From: Acidobacteriota bacterium | GTDB taxonomy: Bacteria > Acidobacteriota > UBA6911 | Length of the DNA stretch: 34,000 bases | Assembly: GCA_016933615.1 (NCBI GenBank) | Contig: JAFGAO010000158.1 | Coordinates: forward strand, 1-34,000 | Reading direction: 5' to 3' | Translations under genes and position numbers: made by a program | The notes under the pieces: model-generated | Database searches by the model: none | What the model was told of the DNA's origin: nothing | What the model saw: only the letters and a program-made list of their open reading frames with translations | In this document: positions 22,466 through 29,539 of the stretch, piece after piece | Position numbering within the stretch: position 1 is the first letter of the stretch | Layout: the number at the start of each line of letters is the position of its first letter

Positions 22466-25390
22466 TTGAGCACAGCACAGCAGGACGCCATCGTCGTCAG
22501 AGGGGCGAAGGTTCATAATCTCAAAAACATCACAGTCCGGATTCCTTTTAACTCCCTGTCGGTCGTGACCGGAGTGTCCGGAAGCGGGAAAACCAGTCTC
22601 GCATTCGATACGGTCTACGCAGAGGGGCAGCGGCGCTACATAGCGTCGCTTTCAGCCTACGCGCGGCAGTTCCTGGAAAGGATAGACCGGCCCGAGGTTG
22701 AAGAAATCGAAGGGATCTGCCCCGCCCTGGCCATCCGGCAGAAAAACTACGTCCGGAACCCGCGGTCCACGGTAGGAACCGTTACGGAAATCAACGATTA
22801 CCTGCGCCTGCTGTATGCACGCATCGGCGCAACCCATTGCTATTCGTGCGGCCGTATCGTGGAAAAAGACACGCCCCGTAAAATCGCCGATTTCATCCTG
22901 TCCCTGCCCCGGGGACAGCGGTTCTACCTGTGCATAAAACTGCACCTGGACGAGCCGGCGCAATCCCGTTGCGCCGCGCGGCCGATCGGGGCCGGGAAAA
23001 AGACGCCCCCAGGCAGCCGCCCTGAAGACATTCTCGCAGTCATGCTGCCGGGACTCGAGCAGCAGGGATTCGTGCGCCTCCTGATCAACGGCGAGCTGGT
23101 GGACCTCCCGCAATCGGTGGAAGCTCTCAAGAAGAGCCGAACGGGGGAAGCCCTCATTGTGGTGGACCGGCTGTCCGTCCGCGACGATATCCGCGAAAGG
23201 CTGGTGGACTCCATCGAAGTATGCAGCAGGGAATCCGAAGGCCGCATAGAGCTCCTCCTTTTGACGGACGATCCGGAGGAAATGGAACATCGGATCGAAC
23301 GGGAACATCCGCATATCCGCTGGACGCGGCACCCGGCCGGAGTCCTGATCAAGTTCAGCGACGCCTTCGAATGCCAGCTGTGCGGCATCCGGTACCAGAA
23401 GCCGGAACCCAGGCTTTTCTCCTTCAACAATCCCTACGGAGCGTGCCCCGAATGCCAGGGCTTCGGCAACACCATGACACTGGATTTCGACCGGATTATC
23501 CCGGACAAATCCAGGAGCCTGGCCGGGGGCGCCGTCGCGCCCTGGTCCAAACCGCGCTACCGCAAAGTCCAGAACCGCCTTCTGCAGTTCGCTTCCAGGG
23601 AAGGAATTCCCGCCGATGTTCCGTGGAGGGAGCTTGCCCTAGCGGAGCGCGAAAAAATCATCAGCGGGCACAGGGGCTTCCCGGGAATCCTGGGATTCTT
23701 CAAATACCTGGAAACCAAGAAATACAAGATGCACGTCCGCATCTTTATCAGCCGCTACAGGGGCTATGCGCCGTGCCTCGTGTGCCGCGGGGACAGATTG
23801 CGCGCCGAAGCCCGTTCGGTGCTGCTTGCCGGGAAACCCATCACTCAAGTCATGCGTATGACCATCGGCGACGCTGCGGATTTCTTCGCCGGCCTGGGAC
23901 TGTCCCCGGAGCAGAAGGCCATCGCCTCAAGAATCCTGTCCGAAATCAGGAACCGCCTGGATCTTCTCGTCCGGGTAGGCCTCGGCTACATCGCCCTGGA
24001 CAGGCTCTCCTCCTCTTTGTCCGGCGGGGAATCCCAGCGCATCCAGCTGGCCACCGCCCTCGGATCCACGCTGGTCGGCGCCCTGTACGTTCTCGACGAG
24101 CCCAGCATCGGCCTGCACCCAAGAGACAGCCGGAGGCTGATCGACATACTGCAGAGCCTGAGTTCCCTGGGCAACACGGTTCTTGTGGTTGAACACGACG
24201 CCGAGATGATGCAATCGGCCGATCATATCATCGATCTCGGCCCCCGGGCGGGGGAGCAGGGGGGCGAGGTGGTCTACCAGGGCAGCTACGCTTCCCTGCT
24301 CGAAAACCCGGTGTCGCTAACCGGGAAATATCTCGCGAAAGAGCTCAAAATTCCCGTCCCCGTTTTCCGAAGGAAAAGCAAGAAAGGGAAACACCTTGAG
24401 CTCGTCAATGCCAGGAAGCACAACCTTAAAAACCTGGACGTGCGCATTCCCCTGTCGATGTTCGTCTGCATCACGGGCGTCAGCGGCAGCGGCAAATCCA
24501 CCCTTGTCCACGACGTCCTCTATGCGGCCGTAAAAAAAGCGAAGGGGGAATCCAAGGAATCCTACGACGGATTCGATGCCGTCCGGGGCGCCGAACAGAT
24601 CGCCGATGCCGTTCTCGTGGACCAGTCGCCCATCGGGAAAACGCCCCGATCGAATCCCGCCACCTACACGAAAGCCTTCGACGACATCCGCAGAACCTTC
24701 GCCGCAACCCGTGACGCCTGCAGCCGCGGATTCGGCCCGGGCCATTTTTCCTTCAACCTGGCTGCCGGGCGCTGCGAAACCTGCCAGGGCAACGGCACCG
24801 TCACGGTGGAAATGCAGTTTCTGGCCGATGTCGAGCTGACATGCGAGGACTGCAAGGGAAGACGCTTTAAAAGCTCGGTGCTGGAAGTCCTCTACAAGGG
24901 GAAAAATATCGCGGAAGTGCTGGACTTGACCGTCCGCGAAGCCATGGATTTTTTTGCCGGCAACTCCGGAATCGTCCGCAAGCTTCGCATTCTGGATGAA
25001 ATCGGCCTGGGATACCTGCGCCTGGGGCAGCCGGCCACCTCCCTGTCCGGAGGGGAGGCGCAGAGAATCAAACTGGCGACCTATATCGCGCAGGCGGGAG
25101 TGAAAAACACCCTGTTCATTTTCGACGAACCGACCACGGGACTGCACTTCGACGACATCCGGAAACTCCTCTCCGCATTCGAGAAACTGATCGGCGCCGG
25201 AAATTCGCTCGTGGTCATCGAGCACAATCTCGACGTCGTCAAGTCGGCCGACTGGATTATAGACCTCGGACCCGAGGGGGGCGACCAAGGAGGCCGCATC
25301 GTTTTTGAAGGGACGCCCGAGGATCTGGTGAAGTGCGACAGGTCATACACCGCGCGGGCACTGGAGAAAATGTTGCAGGTTGAACATTAA
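22466..25390 (+). CDS. uvrA: UvrA-family excinuclease ATPase (divergent type)
   Basis: The 974-residue protein is a UvrA-type double ABC ATPase for damage recognition in nucleotide excision repair. Walker A motifs are GVSGSGKT (36-43) and GVSGSGKS (about 669-676). ABC signatures are LSGGESQRIQL and LSGGEAQRIKL, and LDEPSIGLHPRD and FDEPTTGLHFDD are the Walker B/D-loop regions. Six CxxC pairs are present (CYSC, CQLC, CPEC, CLVC, CETC, CEDC). It keeps a UvrB-binding-like domain. AIRQKNYVRNPRSTVGT and DQSPIGKTPRSNPATY read like the secondary UvrA lineage of deltaproteobacteria and acidobacteria, so it may be a paralogue. Start: TTG 22466 with GGAG eight bases before; the frame is open to 22031, but that part lies antisense to the NHL gene. 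The last five residues (LQVEH) and stop come from a repeat. Confidence 0.9.
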   Translation: MSTAQQDAIVVRGAKVHNLKNITVRIPFNSLSVVTGVSGSGKTSLAFDTVYAEGQRRYIASLSAYARQFLERIDRPEVEEIEGICPALAIRQKNYVRNPRSTVGTVTEINDYLRLLYARIGATHCYSCGRIVEKDTPRKIADFILSLPRGQRFYLCIKLHLDEPAQSRCAARPIGAGKKTPPGSRPEDILAVMLPGLEQQGFVRLLINGELVDLPQSVEALKKSRTGEALIVVDRLSVRDDIRERLVDSIEVCSRESEGRIELLLLTDDPEEMEHRIEREHPHIRWTRHPAGVLIKFSDAFECQLCGIRYQKPEPRLFSFNNPYGACPECQGFGNTMTLDFDRIIPDKSRSLAGGAVAPWSKPRYRKVQNRLLQFASREGIPADVPWRELALAEREKIISGHRGFPGILGFFKYLETKKYKMHVRIFISRYRGYAPCLVCRGDRLRAEARSVLLAGKPITQVMRMTIGDAADFFAGLGLSPEQKAIASRILSEIRNRLDLLVRVGLGYIALDRLSSSLSGGESQRIQLATALGSTLVGALYVLDEPSIGLHPRDSRRLIDILQSLSSLGNTVLVVEHDAEMMQSADHIIDLGPRAGEQGGEVVYQGSYASLLENPVSLTGKYLAKELKIPVPVFRRKSKKGKHLELVNARKHNLKNLDVRIPLSMFVCITGVSGSGKSTLVHDVLYAAVKKAKGESKESYDGFDAVRGAEQIADAVLVDQSPIGKTPRSNPATYTKAFDDIRRTFAATRDACSRGFGPGHFSFNLAAGRCETCQGNGTVTVEMQFLADVELTCEDCKGRRFKSSVLEVLYKGKNIAEVLDLTVREAMDFFAGNSGIVRKLRILDEIGLGYLRLGQPATSLSGGEAQRIKLATYIAQAGVKNTLFIFDEPTTGLHFDDIRKLLSAFEKLIGAGNSLVVIEHNLDVVKSADWIIDLGPEGGDQGGRIVFEGTPEDLVKCDRSYTARALEKMLQVEH

Positions 25391-25391
25391 A

Positions 25392-25547
25392 CGTTGCAGG
25401 TTAAAGGAAAAAAGCTTGGTTGCACGTTATCCCATCGTTGGCTACGGACCCGGTAGCGGCTTAAAACCTGCAACCTGTCAACGTGTAACATGCAACGGGT
25501 ATTCAACGTGCAGCGATCTTTTGGTTTTTAACGTTCAACCTGCAACG
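25392..25547. repeat. CGTTGCASGTT element, 156 bp (twin of 26644-26806)
   Basis: Perfect 11-base inverted ends, CGTTGCAGGTT (25392-25402) and AACCTGCAACG (25537-25547), with decamer variants between (GTTGCACGTT, AACCTGCAAC, AACGTGTAAC, AACATGCAAC, AACGTGCAGC, AACGTTCAAC). A further TGTTGCAGGTTGAACATTAA unit (25371-25390) lies just before it inside the 3' end of uvrA. It is in direct orientation to the near-identical copy at 26644-26806; 25455-25498 and 26707-26750 match over 44 bases. Confidence 0.85.
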
Positions 25548-25598
25548 ATGCTTATTGACCGCCGGCATCGCCTGTTAGTATCATTGAAGAGCCCCTGC

Positions 25599-25635
25599 AA
25601 TGTTGGTGATGGCAAAAGTTATTTGAGCCAACATT
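25599..25635. other. Intergenic hairpin after uvrA
   Basis: AATGTTGG (25599-25606) and CCAACATT (25628-25635) are perfect inverted arms around a 21-base loop. No T-run follows. It may mark the uvrA 3' end or belong to the leader of the 6S-like RNA just downstream. Confidence 0.35.
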
Positions 25636-25644
25636 CTATTTGAC

Positions 25645-25790
25645 GGGAGTTCGTGTCATAGTGCCGTGTGCGGGCTTTTCTCCGGTAAACGCGTTTACCG
25701 GGAACTTGACTGCCTGACGCAATATGCAGGACACCCCCTTGGTAACGAGGTTCAAATAGACGAGCCACACGGCGGCGCGGGGGTTTTATT
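25645..25790 (+). ncRNA. ssrS: Probable 6S RNA
   Basis: The segment folds like 6S RNA, the promoter mimic that binds sigma-70 RNA polymerase. The closing stem GCCGTGTG (25663-25670) pairs with CACACGGC (25766-25773). The 3' side has hairpin CCTTG-GTAA-CGAGG (25737-25750) followed by TTCAAATAGACGAGCC and CGGCGGC, which lines up well with the E. coli 3' arm (CCTTG..AGGGTTCAA, ACAGCC, GCGGCGGC). The apical arm is a short perfect hairpin from the palindrome at 25682-25701. The stem-to-stem distance is about 110 bases, shorter than the classic 6S, and ends are estimated. Location near zapA, the usual 6S neighbour, supports the call; no clear promoter or terminator is seen. Confidence 0.6.
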
Positions 25791-25848
25791 TTCCCCTCCC
25801 CTCAAAGGGATATTTGGATTCACTTCAAATCCGGAATGCGAACGATAA

Positions 25849-26634
25849 ATGAGAGTTCTGTTCATCGGGGACATATTCGGCAAGCCGGGCAGGCGACTGG
25901 TCCAGGAAAAACTGCACGGGCTGCTGCATGAACACCGCATAGACTTCTGCATAGCGAATATCGAAAACGCCGCGGCGGGATTCGGCGTAACGCCCAAGAT
26001 CGCGGAGGATTTCCTGAACCTGGACATCGACCTTCTGACGTCGGGCAATCACATCTGGGACAAGCGCGGCATCATCCCCTACATTGCCGGAGAACCCCGG
26101 CTGCTGCGGCCCCACAACTACCCTCCCGGGACTCCCGGAACCGGCATCTATGTCGGGGACACCAGTTGCGGCTTAAGGATCGGCGTCATAAACCTCCAGG
26201 GGCGCGTGTTCATGCCGGCAATCGACTGCCCCTTCACGACCGGGCTGGCGGCTATCGAAGAGGTCCGGAGGCAGACCCCGATTATAATCGTCGACTTTCA
26301 CGCCGAAGCGACTTCGGAAAAGCAGGCCATCGGATGGTATCTCGACGGACAAGTCAGCGCCATCATCGGGACGCACACCCACGTCCAGACCGCGGATGAG
26401 CGCATCCTGCCCCGAGGGACGGCGTTCATCACCGACATCGGCATGACCGGACCGCACGATTCGGTGATCGGGTCCATCCCGGATCTTTCCATCGACCGGT
26501 TTCTGACACAGATGCCGAACCGCCTGGAACCCGCGTCGGGGAACCTGAAGATCTGCGCCGCGGTTATCGACATCGATGAGCAGAACGGTCTGGCGCAGAG
26601 CATCGAACGCCTGAATATTTCCGTTGATCTCTAA
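25849..26634 (+). CDS. ymdB: TIGR00282/YmdB-family metallophosphoesterase
   Basis: This 261-residue dimetal phosphodiesterase is related to B. subtilis YmdB, which hydrolyses 2',3'- and 3',5'-cyclic nucleotides and affects RNase Y-dependent regulation. The metal and catalytic residues are visible: Asp8 (GDIFG), Glu39-Asn40 (NIENAAAGFG), Asn67-His68 (SGNHIWD), His151 (DFHAEATSEK) and His176/His178 (GTHTHVQT). Length is standard. The Shine-Dalgarno is weak (GGAA, about 13 bases before ATG). In related genomes rny (RNase Y) is often next to it; here it is missing and the 6S-like RNA is directly upstream. Two near-identical repeats flank the 6S-ymdB segment. Confidence 0.92.
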   Translation: MRVLFIGDIFGKPGRRLVQEKLHGLLHEHRIDFCIANIENAAAGFGVTPKIAEDFLNLDIDLLTSGNHIWDKRGIIPYIAGEPRLLRPHNYPPGTPGTGIYVGDTSCGLRIGVINLQGRVFMPAIDCPFTTGLAAIEEVRRQTPIIIVDFHAEATSEKQAIGWYLDGQVSAIIGTHTHVQTADERILPRGTAFITDIGMTGPHDSVIGSIPDLSIDRFLTQMPNRLEPASGNLKICAAVIDIDEQNGLAQSIERLNISVDL

Positions 26635-26643
26635 AGAGCACGG

Positions 26644-26806
26644 CGTTGCAGGTTAAAAGAAAAAAGCTTTGTTGCACGTTACCCCATGGTTGGCTGCGGA
26701 CCCAGCAGCGGCTTAAAACCTGCAACCTGTCAACGTGTAACATGCAACGGTTATTCAACGTGCAACGATCTTTTGTTTTTAACGTGTCAACGTTCAACCT
26801 GCAACG
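26644..26806. repeat. CGTTGCASGTT element, 163 bp (twin of 25392-25547)
   Basis: Perfect 11-base inverted ends CGTTGCAGGTT (26644-26654) and AACCTGCAACG (26796-26806). It aligns with the 25392 copy with about ten substitutions, a 1-base indel and an 8-base insertion (TGTCAACG). It begins nine bases after the ymdB stop and ends five bases before the zapA stop, filling the convergent gap. Confidence 0.85.
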
Positions 26807-26811
26807 GCAGT

Positions 26812-27108
26812 TTACTTGAGCGCCCTGTCGAGCATCGAGACGCATGCGATGGAGCGCCGGCCGACAGACTCGTCGAACTTTTTCAGCTCGTCGCGGGAAC
26901 GCTGCAGGTCGTCGGCCAGGCTGAGAGCCGCCAGCACGGCGACCTTGAACGTGTCCACCGTGCCGGTCGAATCGGCCACTTCGCGCATGCGCCTGTCCAG
27001 ATCGGCGCATGCCGCCCGCAAGCGCTCGGGATCGCCCTGCGTTCTTAACGTATACTCCCGATCGTAAATAGTGACGCGCACAGAAGTAAATTCCGGCTCT
27101 TCACTCAT
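26812..27108 (-). CDS. zapA: Cell division protein ZapA
   Basis: This 98-residue FtsZ-ring stabiliser has the N-terminal VRVTIYDREYTLRT beta-hairpin, ADLDRRMREVADSTGTVDT and a central VAVLAALSLADDLQRS helix leading into the coiled coil. It would crosslink FtsZ filaments at midcell. It follows the coiled-coil zapB-like gene by 59 bases and is the last gene of the pheST-zap run. Its stop is five bases from a repeat element. Confidence 0.88.
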   Translation of the reverse strand: MSEEPEFTSVRVTIYDREYTLRTQGDPERLRAACADLDRRMREVADSTGTVDTFKVAVLAALSLADDLQRSRDELKKFDESVGRRSIACVSMLDRALK

Positions 27109-27167
27109 AGGCGTGCCCCCGTCCCGAGGAAGGAAAAGGTACCGGACACCGTAAAGGTGCGTTCGAA

Positions 27168-27455
27168 TCAGGCCGTCCCGCGCGCTTCCAATGAAGCGAT
27201 CAGGGCCAGGGCTTTTTCAACCCGATCCTTCAGTTCCGCGCGTTCCTTGCGGAACTGGACCAGATCCTCCTGAACCTTGCTTTCATTGCCCTGGAGCCGG
27301 CCGATTTCCTCCTTTAACTGCTGGTTTTCAGCGCGAAGAGTTTCATTCTCCCTGCGAACTGTTTTGAATTCCTCGACGAGACGAAATATCTTGTCTTCAA
27401 GATGGCTGAACCGCTCCAGCCCCGATGGTTCCTGCTGCATCGTTGTTTCATTCAT
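27168..27455 (-). CDS. zapB: ZapB-like coiled-coil protein
   Basis: The 95-residue protein is almost wholly predicted coiled coil (about 18-90), with heptads such as LEDKIFRLVEEFKTVRREN and LRAENQQLKEEIGRLQ. The sequence is low in complexity, so the ZapB call rests mainly on its place just before zapA. ZapB links the Z-ring to other division factors through ZapA. The start overlaps the pheT stop by four bases (27452-27455); an internal ATG five codons later is also possible. Confidence 0.62.
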   Translation of the reverse strand: MNETTMQQEPSGLERFSHLEDKIFRLVEEFKTVRRENETLRAENQQLKEEIGRLQGNESKVQEDLVQFRKERAELKDRVEKALALIASLEARGTA

Positions 27456-29506
27456 AGAGATCTGAGCTCCGCTCCGTAGGTCTTATGCAAGCTTGATAAA
27501 ACAGTATCGACAAAATCCTGTACCCGGTCAACGGTCAGGGTCTTTTCCCTGTCCCGAAAAGTGAGCCTTAGAGTCATGCTTAACTTGCCGGAGGGTATCT
27601 TTTTCCCCTCGTAGATATCCACGAGGGCGACGCTGGCCAGCTCCGCGATGTCGAGATCCGCAATGCAGGTTTGAATCTTGCGCCAGGCCAGATCGCGGCC
27701 GACGACAATCGACAGGTCGCGCTCCGCGAAAGGATACTTGGGCAGGGACCGGAAATGGATCTCCTCGAAGGCATTCCCTGACAGGGCTCCGAACTCGATT
27801 TCGGCCAGGTAAACCGGCTGCCGGAGCTTGTATTTTTCCTCCAGAGCTGCAGAAAGCGATCCCATCAACCCGCACGTCGCATCCTCGATTTTAAGAGCAG
27901 CGGCTTCGGCCGGATTCAGCCATCGGACGGCGCCGGCGGGTTCGATTGCGCAGCGACGCAGGCGAATGCCCTCGAGCAGAGTTTCCAGTACTCCTTTCAT
28001 ATGAAAAAAATCGAAACCGGCATCGGGCAGTTTCCAGTTCCGCTCGGTAAAACCGCCGGTACCCAGAATGCCGAGGATATTGCGTTCCTCAGGGATTCCG
28101 TCAGGCCCGGCCCGATAGACTTTGCCGATCTCAAAAAGCCGGACCGTTCGCCGGCCGTAATTGAAGTTCCTTTTGGCGGCCCGGACCAATCCCGGCGCCA
28201 GATCCGTCCGCATATATTTCATGTCTTCCGTAAGGGGATTCCGGACTCCGATCCGTTCGTCCTGCCCGGTGCCGAATTCCTCAGCGTCCGACTCGTCCGC
28301 AAAACTGAGATTGACGGCTTCATGGAAACCGAGGCCGACCAGGATATCCCGCAGGGCGTTTTCCAGCCTGGAAACCGGTGAAGGCCGTCCCATATTCCGG
28401 TTCGGCGGCAGCGTCGCGGGAATATTCTGGTATCCGTAAAAGCGCGCAATCTCCTCGATGAGATCCGCCTCCAGTTCCATGTCCGCCCGGTAGGTCGGGC
28501 AGGTCACGTTCCAGGAATCGGGCCCGCTCTCCTCGAGCCGGAAGTTGAGTCTGCAGAGCGTCGATTCGATAAACTCCCTCTCCATCGGCACACCGATCAG
28601 TGCGGCGGCGCTTTGCTTTCGGAGGGAAATGCGGACCGGCTCCATTGTTTTCGGGTAAACATCCCGCATGCTTCCGGCTATGCGCCCTCCCGCCAGATCT
28701 TCCACCAGCCGGCAGACGCGCGCCAGGGCCGCAACCGTGATGTCCCAGTCGGCCCCCCGCTCGAATCGATAGCTCGATTCGGTGGACAGTCCGAGTTTCT
28801 TGGACGTCCGCCTTATGGAATCCGGCCGGAAATAGGCGGATTCCAGCAGGACACGCGTGGTGGTGGGGGAGATTTCCGATTCCAGTCCTCCCATGACGCC
28901 CGCGATCGCCACCGGGCCCTCCGCGTCATTGATCAGCAGCATTTCGGCGTCCAATTCGCGCCGGATGCCGTCGAGCGTAGCCATCCTGTCTCCCTGCCGC
29001 GCTTTGGAAACCACTATTTTACCCCCGCGCAGGATATCGTAATCGAAAGCGTGCAGCGGATGCCCCATTTCAAGGAGCACGTAATTGGTAATGTCCACGA
29101 TGTTGTTCAGGGGACGCATCCCGGCGGCTCTCAGGCGCTTCTGCATCCAGCCGGGCGATTCGCCGACCCGGATCCCGTCCATGACCAGGGCGGTGTAGCG
29201 CGGGCAGAGGCCGGCATCCCGGACCTCAATCGCATAGGGAATGCGGTCCGGTTCGATGCGCAGCGTTTCCCGCTTTTCGGGATGCCGCAGCGGCCTTCTG
29301 TAAAGAGCCGCCACTTCCCGCGCAACGCCGATATGGCTCAGGCAGTCCGGACGGTTGGAGGTCACTTCAACCTCCAGTACGGACGTGCTTTCCCCCTCCT
29401 CGACGGCTTCCACCAGCAGCCCGATCATGGAAAGATCGTCCTTCAGCTTCTGGGGGCTTTCCCTAATTTCGACATACTCCCCGAGCCACTCGGTGCTGAT
29501 TTTCAT
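27452..29506 (-). CDS. pheT: Phenylalanine--tRNA ligase beta subunit, short form
   Basis: The beta subunit of the alpha2-beta2 synthetase has 684 residues against about 800 in E. coli. After the N-terminal MKISTEWLGEYVEI and GLLVEAVEE it passes directly to LEVEVTSNRPDCLSHIGVAR. The roughly 110-residue EMAP/OB tRNA-binding domain normally between these motifs is absent. The B3/B4 editing domain (RPLNNIVDITNYVLLEMGHP), B5, the catalytic-like core (EEIARFYGYQNIPATLP) and the C-terminal anticodon-binding ferredoxin-like domain (FRSLPKYPFAERDLSIVV) are present. Start: ATG 29506 has GGGAG eight bases upstream; a GTG three codons earlier is too close to the site. pheS lies 33 bases upstream. Confidence 0.95.
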   Translation of the reverse strand: MKISTEWLGEYVEIRESPQKLKDDLSMIGLLVEAVEEGESTSVLEVEVTSNRPDCLSHIGVAREVAALYRRPLRHPEKRETLRIEPDRIPYAIEVRDAGLCPRYTALVMDGIRVGESPGWMQKRLRAAGMRPLNNIVDITNYVLLEMGHPLHAFDYDILRGGKIVVSKARQGDRMATLDGIRRELDAEMLLINDAEGPVAIAGVMGGLESEISPTTTRVLLESAYFRPDSIRRTSKKLGLSTESSYRFERGADWDITVAALARVCRLVEDLAGGRIAGSMRDVYPKTMEPVRISLRKQSAAALIGVPMEREFIESTLCRLNFRLEESGPDSWNVTCPTYRADMELEADLIEEIARFYGYQNIPATLPPNRNMGRPSPVSRLENALRDILVGLGFHEAVNLSFADESDAEEFGTGQDERIGVRNPLTEDMKYMRTDLAPGLVRAAKRNFNYGRRTVRLFEIGKVYRAGPDGIPEERNILGILGTGGFTERNWKLPDAGFDFFHMKGVLETLLEGIRLRRCAIEPAGAVRWLNPAEAAALKIEDATCGLMGSLSAALEEKYKLRQPVYLAEIEFGALSGNAFEEIHFRSLPKYPFAERDLSIVVGRDLAWRKIQTCIADLDIAELASVALVDIYEGKKIPSGKLSMTLRLTFRDREKTLTVDRVQDFVDTVLSSLHKTYGAELRSL

Positions 29507-29539
29507 GCGATGCACTCCCGTCTGAAGGGCCTTCAGACG

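Noticed and set aside
25380-25643. Apparent small gene after uvrA with peptide GLKPATCQRVTCNGYSTC
   Set aside because: It is a translation of the GTTGCA repeat; the twin repeat at 26686-27048 gives nearly the same peptide. Such frames are likely to be miscalled as hypothetical proteins.
25666-25848. 60-residue frame covering the 6S-like RNA
   Set aside because: No ribosome site, and the sequence is better explained by conserved RNA structure.
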